This document shows, in pieces, positions 27,147 to 35,747 of a stretch of DNA of 64,000 nt. The position numbers were made by a program, and so were the translations under genes. The DNA is taken from assembly GCF_020178975.1 (NCBI RefSeq), contig NZ_JAHXBU010000006.1, positions 1-64,000 on the forward strand, read 5' to 3'. The stretch is from Cesiribacter sp. SM1. Its GTDB lineage: Bacteria > Bacteroidota > Bacteroidia > Cytophagales > Cyclobacteriaceae. The stretch's first letter is position 1. Every line of letters starts with the position of its first letter. The notes below the pieces were generated by a model. That model was not told the origin of the DNA and ran no database searches. It worked only from the letters and a program-made list of their open reading frames with translations.

Positions 27147-28400
27147 CTACTTATTTCCTAATGAACCAATCCTAAGCTTCTCTCTCATTACCTTGCCCGC
27201 ACGCATTAAAGCTGGATTAGTAATCTTACCATAAATCTGGGTTGTTTTGAAGTCACTATGCCCTAACCACTTACTTACAACCTCCATAGGGATATCATTA
27301 GCAAGTAAAACAGTAGTAGCACAGGTATGACGAGCGACATGGTGTGTAATAGGAGTTTCAATACCTGCTAAAATCCCGATTGATTTTAGGTATTCATTCA
27401 CTTTTGCATTTGATATGCGTGGCAAAATTTTGCCATTCACCTTGCGCTCATCATTATCATATCGATTAAAAATATCTACTGCTGGTTGGAGGAGGGGAAT
27501 ATTAACCGATTCTCCAGTCTTGTTCTGATACAGCTGTATATAATAATTACCCTCACTGTCTTTTTGTACTTGCTTTGCTTCTGCATCCATTGCATCCTGA
27601 TATCGCAAGCCTGTATAAACACTCCAAACGAAAATGTCTCTAATGCGCTGCAGACTAACATTATTATTTAAATCATGTTCAACTAATTTTCGCAACTCCT
27701 CTTCGGTCAAATATTTCCTTTGAGCAGGTGTATCCTTGAGCTTAAAGCTGCTGTACGGATTTTTTTCAAGCACACCTTCCCGCACCGCAGCATGTAGAAA
27801 AGTGCGCAGGCGAACATGATGCTTGTTGATGGTATTCCTCTTTAAAGTTGTGTTCTTCCCTTCTGCTTTTTGCTTTAGCAGGTAGGAGTCTAAGCTCTTC
27901 AGGAAATTATAGTCAATATCCTTTAGTGCGACATCCTCCTCGCCTACATGAAGTGTAATGAATTTCGTCAGGTGGTCTTTAAGATTCTTGAACCCCCAAA
28001 TGGTACGAGCGGTAAGCTCGCCATCTTCTTCTCTACCGGCAATGTACTTTTCGGCATAGGCTAACAGCTTAACCTTTTTCTTCTGATCTTCTTCATCACC
28101 CCTAAGCAGAGACTTCACGAGCTTAGCATTAATGTCTCTATCCTCCTCCTGCAACTTCCCGATGAGCTTATGTAACTCGGATTCTTTTTCGACAAGCCGA
28201 GTATTGATGACCGCATTTCCCTTTGTGCGCTGAGATGCAGCATCCCATATCTTCTCTTCTATTTCCAGGCCTGTATAAAGCTCTGCCTTCTCCCGATTCA
28301 CTATCAGGCGTTGGTAGATTCTAGCCCTTTTCGTGCCTGCAACTGGCTTTAAGAAGAATTTGTTGCTGTAGCTAAGTCCCATATGTTTCAATTGTTTCAC
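27147..28400 (-). CDS. int: Tyrosine site-specific recombinase (integrase)
   Basis: A 417-residue phage-type integrase. The N-terminal region binds arm-type sites, a SAM-like core-binding domain covers ~110-215, and the catalytic domain has the first Arg in VYTGLRYQDA, then HHVARHT (H-x-x-R), a GHSD segment and the nucleophile Y in TTQIYGKI. Its start is a GTG within one copy of a repeated GTGAAAC motif; an ATG six codons later is an alternative. The gene lies 143 bp from a tRNA-Arg gene that is its likely attachment site, and reads away from it. Confidence 0.92.
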   Translation of the reverse strand: MKQLKHMGLSYSNKFFLKPVAGTKRARIYQRLIVNREKAELYTGLEIEEKIWDAASQRTKGNAVINTRLVEKESELHKLIGKLQEEDRDINAKLVKSLLRGDEEDQKKKVKLLAYAEKYIAGREEDGELTARTIWGFKNLKDHLTKFITLHVGEEDVALKDIDYNFLKSLDSYLLKQKAEGKNTTLKRNTINKHHVRLRTFLHAAVREGVLEKNPYSSFKLKDTPAQRKYLTEEELRKLVEHDLNNNVSLQRIRDIFVWSVYTGLRYQDAMDAEAKQVQKDSEGNYYIQLYQNKTGESVNIPLLQPAVDIFNRYDNDERKVNGKILPRISNAKVNEYLKSIGILAGIETPITHHVARHTCATTVLLANDIPMEVVSKWLGHSDFKTTQIYGKITNPALMRAGKVMREKLRIGSLGNK

Positions 28401-28465
28401 CAGTTCCTTTCACCAAAACCCCTTAGTGAAACACTGGTGAAACGAAGATAGGAAAAATGTGAAAC
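28394..28465. repeat. Cluster of GTGAAAC motifs, candidate integrase arm-type sites
   Basis: GTGAAAC or its complement occurs at 28394-28400 (complement), 28426-28432, 28437-28443 and 28459-28465, with a one-mismatch copy at 28407-28413. The outer pair forms an 11-bp inverted repeat (GTTTCACCAGT at 28394, ACTGGTGAAAC at 28433). It lies between the integrase start and the tRNA att site. Confidence 0.5.
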
Positions 28466-28476
28466 AAGCCGAAACG

Positions 28477-28518
28477 AAAAACCGCTTCAAATACCTATAG
28501 CGAAGGTTTTTGAAGCGG
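28477..28518 (-). terminator. Probable terminator downstream of tRNA-Arg
   Basis: CCGCTTCAAA (28482-28491) pairs with TTTGAAGCGG (28509-28518), with ACCT/AGGT extending the stem. On the minus strand the hairpin is followed by five Ts. It is correctly placed after the tRNA gene. Confidence 0.55.
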
Positions 28519-28543
28519 CCTGAATTTTAAAAATCCTATTTTG

Positions 28544-28615
28544 TAGCCTCGACAGGAATCGAACCTGTATCAAAAGTTTAGGAAACTTCTATTCTATCCA
28601 TTGAACTACGAGGCC
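28544..28615 (-). tRNA. tRNA-Arg (CCU), attachment site of the element
   Basis: A 72-nt cloverleaf: acceptor GGCCTCG/CGAGGCT (top pair G-U), D stem GTTC/GAAT, anticodon stem GAAGT/ACTTT with loop TTCCTAA (anticodon CCT), and T stem ACAGG/CCTGT with loop TTCGATT. The discriminator is A and no CCA is encoded. Integrase and element genes begin just beyond its 3' end, so the 3' half is the likely att core and the gene is restored after insertion. A second copy of the 3' end was not found in the window. Confidence 0.95.
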
Positions 28616-28620
28616 GGAAG

Positions 28621-28641
28621 TTCCGAGTTTTAGACTCGGAA
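28621..28641 (-). other. 8-bp perfect hairpin between hflX and tRNA-Arg
   Basis: TTCCGAGT and ACTCGGAA with a 5-nt loop, just 5' of the tRNA gene. There is no following T run, so it may be a processing signal or a weak hflX terminator. Confidence 0.3.
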
Positions 28642-28709
28642 GTGGCAAATCTAAGGAAAGCGTGGTTCTTCTGCAAAAAAAGAATCAGAGTCTTCTTCTA
28701 AAGAAAAGA

Positions 28710-29912
28710 CTACTCTTCCTCTTCGCCATCAAAACTCCAGCTGCCTTCATACACCTGGGGCTGCAGGTAGTTAGGATAAATCTGGTAATGACGCTCCTTT
28801 ACCTGCTCATTCACTGCCTCGCGTAGCACTTCTATATTCTGCTTCTTAAGGGCAGAAATGAATACACGATCAACAACTGGCTGCTCGCTCTCTTCGGGCA
28901 CACCTGTCTCCTGTATATTTAACCGCTCTTCTTCGGGCATGGCATCTACCTTATTATAAACCATGATCATTGGTTTATCGCCGGCACCGATTTCCGCCAG
29001 GGTGCTGTTCACAATCTCGATCTGCTCATGGCTGGCAGGGTGAGAAATATCTACTACATGCAGCAGCAGGTCTGCTTCCCTGATCTCATCCAGGGTAGAC
29101 TTAAAGCATTCCACCAGTGTGTGGGGCAGCTTGCGGATAAAACCAACAGTATCGGTCAGCAGGAACGGAATTTCGTTGATCACCACCTTGCGCACGGTAG
29201 AATCTACCGTTGCAAACAGTTTATTCTCTGCAAAAACATCTGATTTAGAAAGCAGGCGCATGAGCGTTGACTTACCAACGTTGGTATAGCCTACCAGGGC
29301 TACACGAGCCAACTGCTTGCGGCCTTTGCGCTGGGTCAGGCTCTGCTTTTCGATCTTATCCAGCTTCTCGCGGAGAAATGCTATTTTATCACGCACAATC
29401 CGGCGGTCAGTTTCCAGCTCTTTCTCACCCGGTCCACGCATACCAATACCACCTTTTTGCTTGCTAAGGTGACTCCACATGCGGGTAAGCCGGGGCAGCA
29501 AATACTGGTACTGTGCCAGTTCTACCTGAGCCTTGGCCTGGGCAGTCTTGGCCCGAACACTGAATATATTCAGAATCAGGAGACTACGGTCTAAAATCTT
29601 ACACTGCAACTCCTGCTCCAGGTTACGCACCTGTGAGGGAGTAAGCTCATCATCAAATATGACAACATCTGCTTCGTGCTCCTGCACAAAAGCTTTTATA
29701 TCCTCCAGTTTACCCTTCCCAACAAAGGTACGGGTGTCAGGTCTGTCTAGCCGCTGGGTAAAGGTTTCAAGGGTTTGTACACCCGAGGTTTCTGCTAAAA
29801 AAGCTAGTTCTTCCAGGTATTCCTTAGCTTGCTCGGCTGTTTGCCTTGGGGTTATCAGTGCTACTAAAACAGCCTTCTCTACCTTTGGAGCTGTAGAAAT
29901 TGGTTCTATCAT
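28710..29912 (-). CDS. hflX: Ribosome-associated GTPase HflX
   Basis: A 400-residue GTPase that binds the large ribosomal subunit and rescues stalled or hibernating ribosomes. The N-terminal HflX domain carries TFVGKGKLED. A glycine-rich GGIGMRGPGEKELETDRR linker precedes the G domain, with GYTNVGKS, DTVGF and NKVD motifs. Length and start are normal. It lies outside the integrated element, beyond the tRNA, and is transcribed toward it. Divergent from the polysaccharide glycosyltransferase gene. Confidence 0.95.
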   Translation of the reverse strand: MIEPISTAPKVEKAVLVALITPRQTAEQAKEYLEELAFLAETSGVQTLETFTQRLDRPDTRTFVGKGKLEDIKAFVQEHEADVVIFDDELTPSQVRNLEQELQCKILDRSLLILNIFSVRAKTAQAKAQVELAQYQYLLPRLTRMWSHLSKQKGGIGMRGPGEKELETDRRIVRDKIAFLREKLDKIEKQSLTQRKGRKQLARVALVGYTNVGKSTLMRLLSKSDVFAENKLFATVDSTVRKVVINEIPFLLTDTVGFIRKLPHTLVECFKSTLDEIREADLLLHVVDISHPASHEQIEIVNSTLAEIGAGDKPMIMVYNKVDAMPEEERLNIQETGVPEESEQPVVDRVFISALKKQNIEVLREAVNEQVKERHYQIYPNYLQPQVYEGSWSFDGEEEE

Positions 29913-30023
29913 TAATTGTTATTTTCGTAATATTAAGCTATTAAAAACGTTAGTACCTACCCTCAAGTTCCTATCTTTCCACAATTTAAGGTACAGTATA
30001 GCAAAAATTGTAAGCTTCTTTTA

Positions 30024-30031
30024 TATTTTTG
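30024..30031 (+). promoter_or_regulatory. Candidate Bacteroidota -7 box for the polysaccharide operon
   Basis: TATTTTTG fits TAnnTTTG. It lies 70 bp before the glycosyltransferase start in the hflX divergent gap. The nearest TTG is only 13 bp upstream, closer than usual. Confidence 0.3.
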
Positions 30032-30101
30032 CAGATACTACATAATTTAATATACAGCCGGCACAACGGATGCAGAACTATACGAAGCGTCTGCTCTACA
30101 T

Positions 30102-31211
30102 ATGAAGAAAGTTGCTATCGTTATCAATACCTCCTGGAATATTTATAATTTTCGAATGAGCCTGGTGAAGGCACTGCAGAAAGAGGGAATGGAGGTATAT
30201 GCCATTGCGCCGCAAGATAAGTATTCACACCTCCTGACTGAAAATGGCTGCCGGTATGTTCCGGTAGCCATGCAAAGCAGTGGCGCCAATCCTCTTCATG
30301 AAGCCGGCGTATTTTATGAGCTGTATAAGGCCTATAAGCAGGTACAGCCAGATGTAATTTTGCATTACACCATCAAACCCAATTTGTATGGCACCGTTGC
30401 GGCTCATTTATTGGGGATTCCCTGCATTAATAACGTAAGCGGACTTGGCACTGCTTTTCTAAGCAATTCAATGGTGGCCAAAGTAGCCCGCAGGCTCTAC
30501 AGAATTGCCTTCCGCTATCCTAATAAAGTGTTTTTTCAGAATGAAGACGACCGGAATCTCTTCTTAAAATTTGGTATCGTAGCACCTGAAATAACAGAGG
30601 TAATCCCTGGATCGGGAATTGATACGCTACGCTTTTCTCCCAACGGGCAGCATGTTAATGAGGAATTTACTTTTCTGGTCATATCCAGGCTCCTTTACGA
30701 CAAAGGCTTAATGGAGTATGCCGATGCCGTACGGCTACTGAAGCAAAAAGGAATCAAGGCAAAGTTTCAGCTTTTAGGAGCACCCGACCCCGGCCACAGA
30801 AGAGGCATTCCCCTGGCCACACTCAATGAGTGGATAGACAATAAACTGATTGATTATTTAGGCACTACCGATGATGTACTGTCTTTTATTCATAAGGCCG
30901 ACTGCATTGTACTTCCCTCTTACAGAGAAGGGACACCCCGCACATTGCTGGAAGCCGCCAGTGCTGCCAAGCCTATTGTAACCACTAATGTTGCAGGCTG
31001 TAATAATGTAGTAACAGATGGATATAATGGATTCCTGTGCAAACATCACGATGCTGAAGATCTTGCTGCGAAAATGCTCATGATGTATGAACTGGATGAT
31101 GAGCACCGCAGAGCGCTGGCGCAGAACAGCCGCCGCACCGCAGTGGAACGGTTTGATGAAAAAATAGTCATCAGACATTACCTGAACACTATTGGTGAAA
31201 TTTGCCCCTAA
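30102..31211 (+). CDS. Family 4 glycosyltransferase (PglA-like), first gene of the exopolysaccharide operon
   Basis: A 369-residue GT-B enzyme. The N-terminal acceptor domain (INTSWNIYNFRMSLVKAL, HYTIKPNLYGTVAAHLLGI, NNVSGLGTAFL) is typical of PglA-like transferases adding GalNAc or a similar sugar to a lipid-linked glycan. The C-terminal donor domain has LPSYREGTPRTLLEAASAA (E-x7-E). Cytosolic or peripheral at the inner membrane. The next gene starts 65 bp downstream. The sugar used cannot be deduced. Confidence 0.88.
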   Translation: MKKVAIVINTSWNIYNFRMSLVKALQKEGMEVYAIAPQDKYSHLLTENGCRYVPVAMQSSGANPLHEAGVFYELYKAYKQVQPDVILHYTIKPNLYGTVAAHLLGIPCINNVSGLGTAFLSNSMVAKVARRLYRIAFRYPNKVFFQNEDDRNLFLKFGIVAPEITEVIPGSGIDTLRFSPNGQHVNEEFTFLVISRLLYDKGLMEYADAVRLLKQKGIKAKFQLLGAPDPGHRRGIPLATLNEWIDNKLIDYLGTTDDVLSFIHKADCIVLPSYREGTPRTLLEAASAAKPIVTTNVAGCNNVVTDGYNGFLCKHHDAEDLAAKMLMMYELDDEHRRALAQNSRRTAVERFDEKIVIRHYLNTIGEICP

Positions 31212-31276
31212 ATTTTGAATAAACGAGCAACTCCTTTTAATTCGTAAATTAACACATACAGCTATAATAATATAGA

Positions 31277-31822
31277 ATGCGCGCAGTATTAACTCCAATT
31301 GAAGGATTAGTCGAAATATATCCAAAAGTACTCTTTGACGACAGAGGCTTCTTTTTTGAATCATTTCACCAGAAAAAGCTGAAAGAACTGGGTGTAAAAG
31401 ATCTGTTTGTTCAGGACAACCAGTCCTTTTCTAAAAAGGGAGTATTGCGGGGCATACATTTCCAGAATGGAGCAAGCCAGCAAAGCAAGCTCATCCGGGT
31501 AATAAAAGGCAAAGTACTGGATGTAGCAGTAGACCTAAGGCCTAACTCACCAACATTTGGTAAATACCACAGCACCATCTTAGATGATCAGGAGCACAAG
31601 CAGTTTTATATGCCAGAGGGCTTTGGCCATGGGTTCCTGGCGCTGGAAGATACAATACTACTGTACAAGTGTAATGACTACTACGATCCCTCGGCCGAAG
31701 GCGGTATAATCTGGAACGACCCTACCCTCAACATCAACTGGGGTGCAGAATCTCCCACTATTTCAGAAAAAGATCTGAAACTACCTACATTCAAGGAATT
31801 CACAGATCAGTTAGCACGTTGA
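31277..31822 (+). CDS. rfbC: dTDP-4-dehydrorhamnose 3,5-epimerase
   Basis: A 181-residue cupin enzyme that epimerises dTDP-4-keto-6-deoxyglucose for dTDP-rhamnose synthesis. Visible motifs are FFESFHQKKL, QDNQSFSKKGVLRGIHFQ (active-site His), VDLRPNSPTFGKY and MPEGFGHGFLAL. Length is normal. The partners RfbA, B and D are not in the window, so they must be elsewhere. The stop overlaps the TTG start of the next gene. Confidence 0.93.
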   Translation: MRAVLTPIEGLVEIYPKVLFDDRGFFFESFHQKKLKELGVKDLFVQDNQSFSKKGVLRGIHFQNGASQQSKLIRVIKGKVLDVAVDLRPNSPTFGKYHSTILDDQEHKQFYMPEGFGHGFLALEDTILLYKCNDYYDPSAEGGIIWNDPTLNINWGAESPTISEKDLKLPTFKEFTDQLAR

Positions 31823-32607
31823 AACCATCCCTATTACATATTATTCTCCCTTGCCTGATCCTGTTTAGCAGTTGTAGAGTCTATAAGCAGGATATCATGT
31901 TGCAGGTGGCAGGAGATGACTATGCTCCACTAAAAGGTGTGGTGATAGAAGCTGAACGTACCTACACCATACAGCCTAACGACCTTCTGGAAGTAGATGT
32001 TTACACCAACAGGGGTGAACGTATTATCGATCCTGATTTTGAACTGGCAAGAGAGTTGGGAGGAACAAACGTGCAACAACAGCAGCGCAGGCAGCTTCAG
32101 TACCTGGTGCAACCAAACGGCGAAGTTGTGCTACCCATGGTTGGTAATGTGTTGCTGGCCGGTTACAGCCTCAAACAGGCCGATAGTGTGCTGGCAACGG
32201 CTTTCAGTAGTTTTTACAAGAGCCCATTTGTTTTTACACGGTATGTGAACAAACGAATTATTGTGCTCGGCTCCACCGGCGGACAGGTAATTCCACTTAC
32301 CAACCAGAACATGAATTTACTGGAGGTAATAGCACTGGCAGGCGGCATAAGCAGAGATGGGAAAGCCCATAACATTCGCCTGATCAGGGGTGATTTAGAT
32401 AATCCGCATGTACAGATAATTGATCTTACGACCATCGAGGGGATGCGGCAAGCCTCTTTACAGGTTCAGTCAGGGGATATTGTTTACATTGAACCAATCA
32501 GAAGGCTGCTCCCGGAAACTATTCGGGACATTGGTCCTGTTCTGGGTCTGATTTCCAATGTGATTGGTTTAACACTCGTGATTATAAGCCTTAGCAACAA
32601 TAATTAG
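31819..32607 (+). CDS. Polysaccharide export lipoprotein (Wza/BexD-like)
   Basis: A 262-residue protein with a TTG start overlapping the rfbC stop. Lipoprotein signal with lipobox LFSSC and Cys19. The polysaccharide-export domain starts at TYTIQPNDLLEVDVY (~50), followed by an SLBB domain (~140-215, RIIVLGSTGGQVIPL). A C-terminal hydrophobic segment (~240-258) suits outer-membrane insertion. It should form the export channel that works with the following kinase. Shorter than Wza of E. coli (about 380), as is common in Bacteroidota. Confidence 0.9.
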   Translation: MKPSLLHIILPCLILFSSCRVYKQDIMLQVAGDDYAPLKGVVIEAERTYTIQPNDLLEVDVYTNRGERIIDPDFELARELGGTNVQQQQRRQLQYLVQPNGEVVLPMVGNVLLAGYSLKQADSVLATAFSSFYKSPFVFTRYVNKRIIVLGSTGGQVIPLTNQNMNLLEVIALAGGISRDGKAHNIRLIRGDLDNPHVQIIDLTTIEGMRQASLQVQSGDIVYIEPIRRLLPETIRDIGPVLGLISNVIGLTLVIISLSNNN

Positions 32608-32631
32608 CTATCTGTAGCAGGAGGAGGAATT

Positions 32632-34992
32632 TTGAAAGAAGATACTACATATGTTGAATATACAGATGCTCCAGATGAGCAATCCGAAAGAGGCCCTCTT
32701 CAAAGTATTGACTTTGATAAGCTGTTTAGTGTCTTAAAAAAGAGTTTACCTGTTATTGTTGTGATCTTTTTGGTCTGCAACATGGCAGCCTATTTGTATG
32801 TACGCTACACAAAACCTCTTTACCAGTCAAATTCCGAACTTCAGCTAACCGAAAACAAGCCGGCAGCCAGCTTTGGCTTTGTTGATTCCGACAAAGCAAC
32901 CATGGAGGGTATGTCGAGCGAAATTGAACTCATCAAGTCAAAGCTCTTTCTGAACAAAGTGCTGGCAGCCCTGGATCTGGATGTAAGCTACTATACACAG
33001 GGTAAAATTCTTGATGATGAGAAATATCGCTCCTCTCCTTTCAAAGTACAGTATCTCATTAAAGATGAGCGGTTCTTTAATCAGAAAATTTTTGTTAACA
33101 TTCACGATCATCAGGAGTATACCCTTAGCTATTTTCTGGACGATCAGGAAGTAAGCAACCGCTATCGCTTTGGGCAAACTGTAGAAACAGGCTCTTTTAG
33201 CCTGACCCTAGCTCTTGAAGAAGGCGCAACAGGCGATGCCATTCATAGTAGCTACTACTTTATCATCAACAGCGACCAGTCTCTGATAGATTACCTTAGC
33301 AATAATCTAACAGTTACAATACTAAACCCAAATGCTAAAACCATCAAAATCTCTTTGACTGATTATAACCCCTATAAAGCAAGGGTCGTGGTAGATGCCG
33401 TTAGTAACATGTATCTTACCTATAAAGAAGAAGAGCAGATTAAGGCCAATAACCAAAAAATAGCCTTCCTGAATACCTTGGTAGAAGATGCTGAAAGCAA
33501 ACTCGAAGGTTATGAGACATATTTTGAAGATTTCACTATCAGCCAAAGAACTACAAACCTGAGCAAGGATATCAGTAATACTATCCTGATGCTGGAAAGT
33601 GTAGACAGTCAGCGGGTGGCAACGCGCCGCCAGCTGAATAATCTTACAAATCTATCCTCCCGCATTAAATCAGAAGATACTTATTTTGCGCAGTCACTGG
33701 TAAACCGGGCCGGAAGTGATTTTCCTGCCGATATTAAAACATTGCTCGATCAGCTCAACAAACTGATCTCTGAAAAAGAAGTACTGCTGGAGCATTATAA
33801 TGAAAATACGCAGGCAGCTCAATTGAAGATCAAGCAGGTTAGCTTGATCAAGGAAGATTTGCTTGCCGCTCTCCATCTGTACGAAAGCGATCTAAGAAAG
33901 CAGGTAGAAGATCTCCAATTCAGACATAGAGAGTTGCTTAGCAGCTTTGTACAACTGCCATCAAAAGGCACTGAGTTCAGTAAATCCCAAAGAGACTATA
34001 ATCAGCTCCTGGAGGTTTTGCTTAACCTGCAAAGCAAAAAAATCGAGTTTGAAATTGCCAATGCAGGCTCTACCACAGATTATAAGATATTGTCATCTGC
34101 CAGCATGCCGGGAGCACCCATATCTCCTGATAGATATCTGTTCCATGGCATAGGGTTAGCGGCTGGCCTGATGCTGAGCCTGCTGTTTGTGGGTGGGCGT
34201 TATGTGCTAGATAATAAAGTTAATGGTGTAGCCGAGGTTGAGCGCCTGGCTAATGTACCTGTCCTGGGTGCAGTGCCCTTAACGCACAATAAGCTTGCCA
34301 CTGCCCGCATGGTGATTACCGATAACCCTAAATCGGCCTTTAGCGAATCCATGCGTGCCATCAGAACCAATATGGAGTTTATGGGCGCCCGCCAGAATAA
34401 CCGTATTATTTCGGTTACATCTACAGTAAGTGGTGAGGGTAAAACATTTGTTACCACAAACCTGGCTGCCATCATTGCGCTGTCTAAAAAGAAAGTGCTG
34501 GTGCTGGACCTGGATATGCGCAAGCCCAAGGTGCACCTTGCTTTTGAAGGTGAAAATTCTTCTGCAGGTGTAAGCACTGTACTGATTGGCAGGCACAGCC
34601 TTGAGGAAAGTATCCGCAAAACCAGTATTCCTAATTTAGATTATATACCTGCTGGCCCAACCCCGCCAAACCCTTCGGAACTGGTCATGAACGGAGACTT
34701 TGACAAGCTCCTTCTAAAGCTGCAGGATCTTTATGATGTGATTGTGATGGACACGCCGCCTGTTGGCCTGGTAACTGATGGTATTCTGATCATGAAAAAA
34801 GCTGATCTGCCTCTTTACGTTTTCAAGGCAAATTATTCCCATAAGGCTTACTTTAAAACCCTTAACAGGTTGGCAACTGTTAACCAGTTTAATAACTTAG
34901 CGGTAATTCTGAACGGCGTAAGCCGAAACAAAGGATATGGGTATGGCTATGGCTACGGATATGGCGATAGCGGCGGCTATTACGAAGAATAA
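32632..34992 (+). CDS. Wzc-like polysaccharide co-polymerase with tyrosine autokinase domain
   Basis: A 786-residue inner-membrane protein. TTG start with AGGAGG in front. Wzz-type N-terminus with membrane segments at ~37-58 and ~505-525 and coiled-coil periplasmic helices between. The cytosolic BY-kinase has Walker A STVSGEGKTF, Walker A' LVLDLDMRKPK and Walker B DVIVMDTPPVG. The tail is Tyr-rich (GYGYGYGYGDSGGYYEE), the autophosphorylation cluster that controls polymer length and export. The neighbouring phosphatase should reverse it. Confidence 0.93.
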   Translation: MKEDTTYVEYTDAPDEQSERGPLQSIDFDKLFSVLKKSLPVIVVIFLVCNMAAYLYVRYTKPLYQSNSELQLTENKPAASFGFVDSDKATMEGMSSEIELIKSKLFLNKVLAALDLDVSYYTQGKILDDEKYRSSPFKVQYLIKDERFFNQKIFVNIHDHQEYTLSYFLDDQEVSNRYRFGQTVETGSFSLTLALEEGATGDAIHSSYYFIINSDQSLIDYLSNNLTVTILNPNAKTIKISLTDYNPYKARVVVDAVSNMYLTYKEEEQIKANNQKIAFLNTLVEDAESKLEGYETYFEDFTISQRTTNLSKDISNTILMLESVDSQRVATRRQLNNLTNLSSRIKSEDTYFAQSLVNRAGSDFPADIKTLLDQLNKLISEKEVLLEHYNENTQAAQLKIKQVSLIKEDLLAALHLYESDLRKQVEDLQFRHRELLSSFVQLPSKGTEFSKSQRDYNQLLEVLLNLQSKKIEFEIANAGSTTDYKILSSASMPGAPISPDRYLFHGIGLAAGLMLSLLFVGGRYVLDNKVNGVAEVERLANVPVLGAVPLTHNKLATARMVITDNPKSAFSESMRAIRTNMEFMGARQNNRIISVTSTVSGEGKTFVTTNLAAIIALSKKKVLVLDLDMRKPKVHLAFEGENSSAGVSTVLIGRHSLEESIRKTSIPNLDYIPAGPTPPNPSELVMNGDFDKLLLKLQDLYDVIVMDTPPVGLVTDGILIMKKADLPLYVFKANYSHKAYFKTLNRLATVNQFNNLAVILNGVSRNKGYGYGYGYGYGDSGGYYEE

Positions 34993-35006
34993 GATCAGCA
35001 ATTACT

Positions 35007-35747
35007 TTGTTCAATCTCTTTAAAAAACATACGAAGCACACCAATGTGCTGCCCCTGCAGGCAGACATACACTCTCATTTGCTTCCGGGCCTGGATGATG
35101 GTGTACAAAGCGTGGAGGAATCTGTGCAGCTGTTACGCGGCTTTAGTGAGCTGGGCTATAAACACCTGGTGATTACCCCTCACATTTTAAGCGACTTTTA
35201 TCCCAATACCCCTAACGGTATCAAAAAGCAGCTAAATGCCATACAGGAAGCTGCAGAAAAAGAAGGCCTGGCCTTAAAGCTGGAGGCCGCAGCTGAATAC
35301 TACCTCGATGAGGTATTCTTTAAAAGCCTGCTGGCCGATGAAGACCTGCTTACTTTCGGAGATAACTACATCCTGTTCGAGACTGGTTTTGTAAACCAGC
35401 CAGCAATTCTTTTTGATGCAATTTTCAGAATGAAAGCCCGGGGCTTTAAGCCAATTTTAGCGCACCCCGAGCGTTATGAATATATGTATCATAATTATGA
35501 ACTGGCCCAGGAACTGGTAGACCGTGGTGCACTGCTTCAGCTCAATCTTAATTCCATATCTGGCTATTACTCCGCTCCTGCCCGTAAGGTAAGCGAATGG
35601 CTGATTGACAAGAAAATGATCCATTTTGCAGGCACCGACTGCCATAACCAAAAGCACTACAACCTGCTGAAGGAAACAATAAAACTGCCCTACTTCGACA
35701 AGCTGCTGAAGCTCGACCTGTTGAACAACACCCTGCTAGAGGCATGA
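35007..35747 (+). CDS. PHP-type tyrosine-protein phosphatase (CpsB/YwqE-like)
   Basis: A 246-residue metal-dependent phosphatase that dephosphorylates Wzc-type kinases. Metal-binding motifs are ADIHSHLLPGLDDGV (18-32), ITPH (~53), an E near 100, AHPER (~150) and GTDCHN (~210). TTG start 15 bp after the kinase stop. It overlaps the following epimerase by ATGA. Operon position with the kinase supports the role. Confidence 0.9.
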   Translation: MFNLFKKHTKHTNVLPLQADIHSHLLPGLDDGVQSVEESVQLLRGFSELGYKHLVITPHILSDFYPNTPNGIKKQLNAIQEAAEKEGLALKLEAAAEYYLDEVFFKSLLADEDLLTFGDNYILFETGFVNQPAILFDAIFRMKARGFKPILAHPERYEYMYHNYELAQELVDRGALLQLNLNSISGYYSAPARKVSEWLIDKKMIHFAGTDCHNQKHYNLLKETIKLPYFDKLLKLDLLNNTLLEA

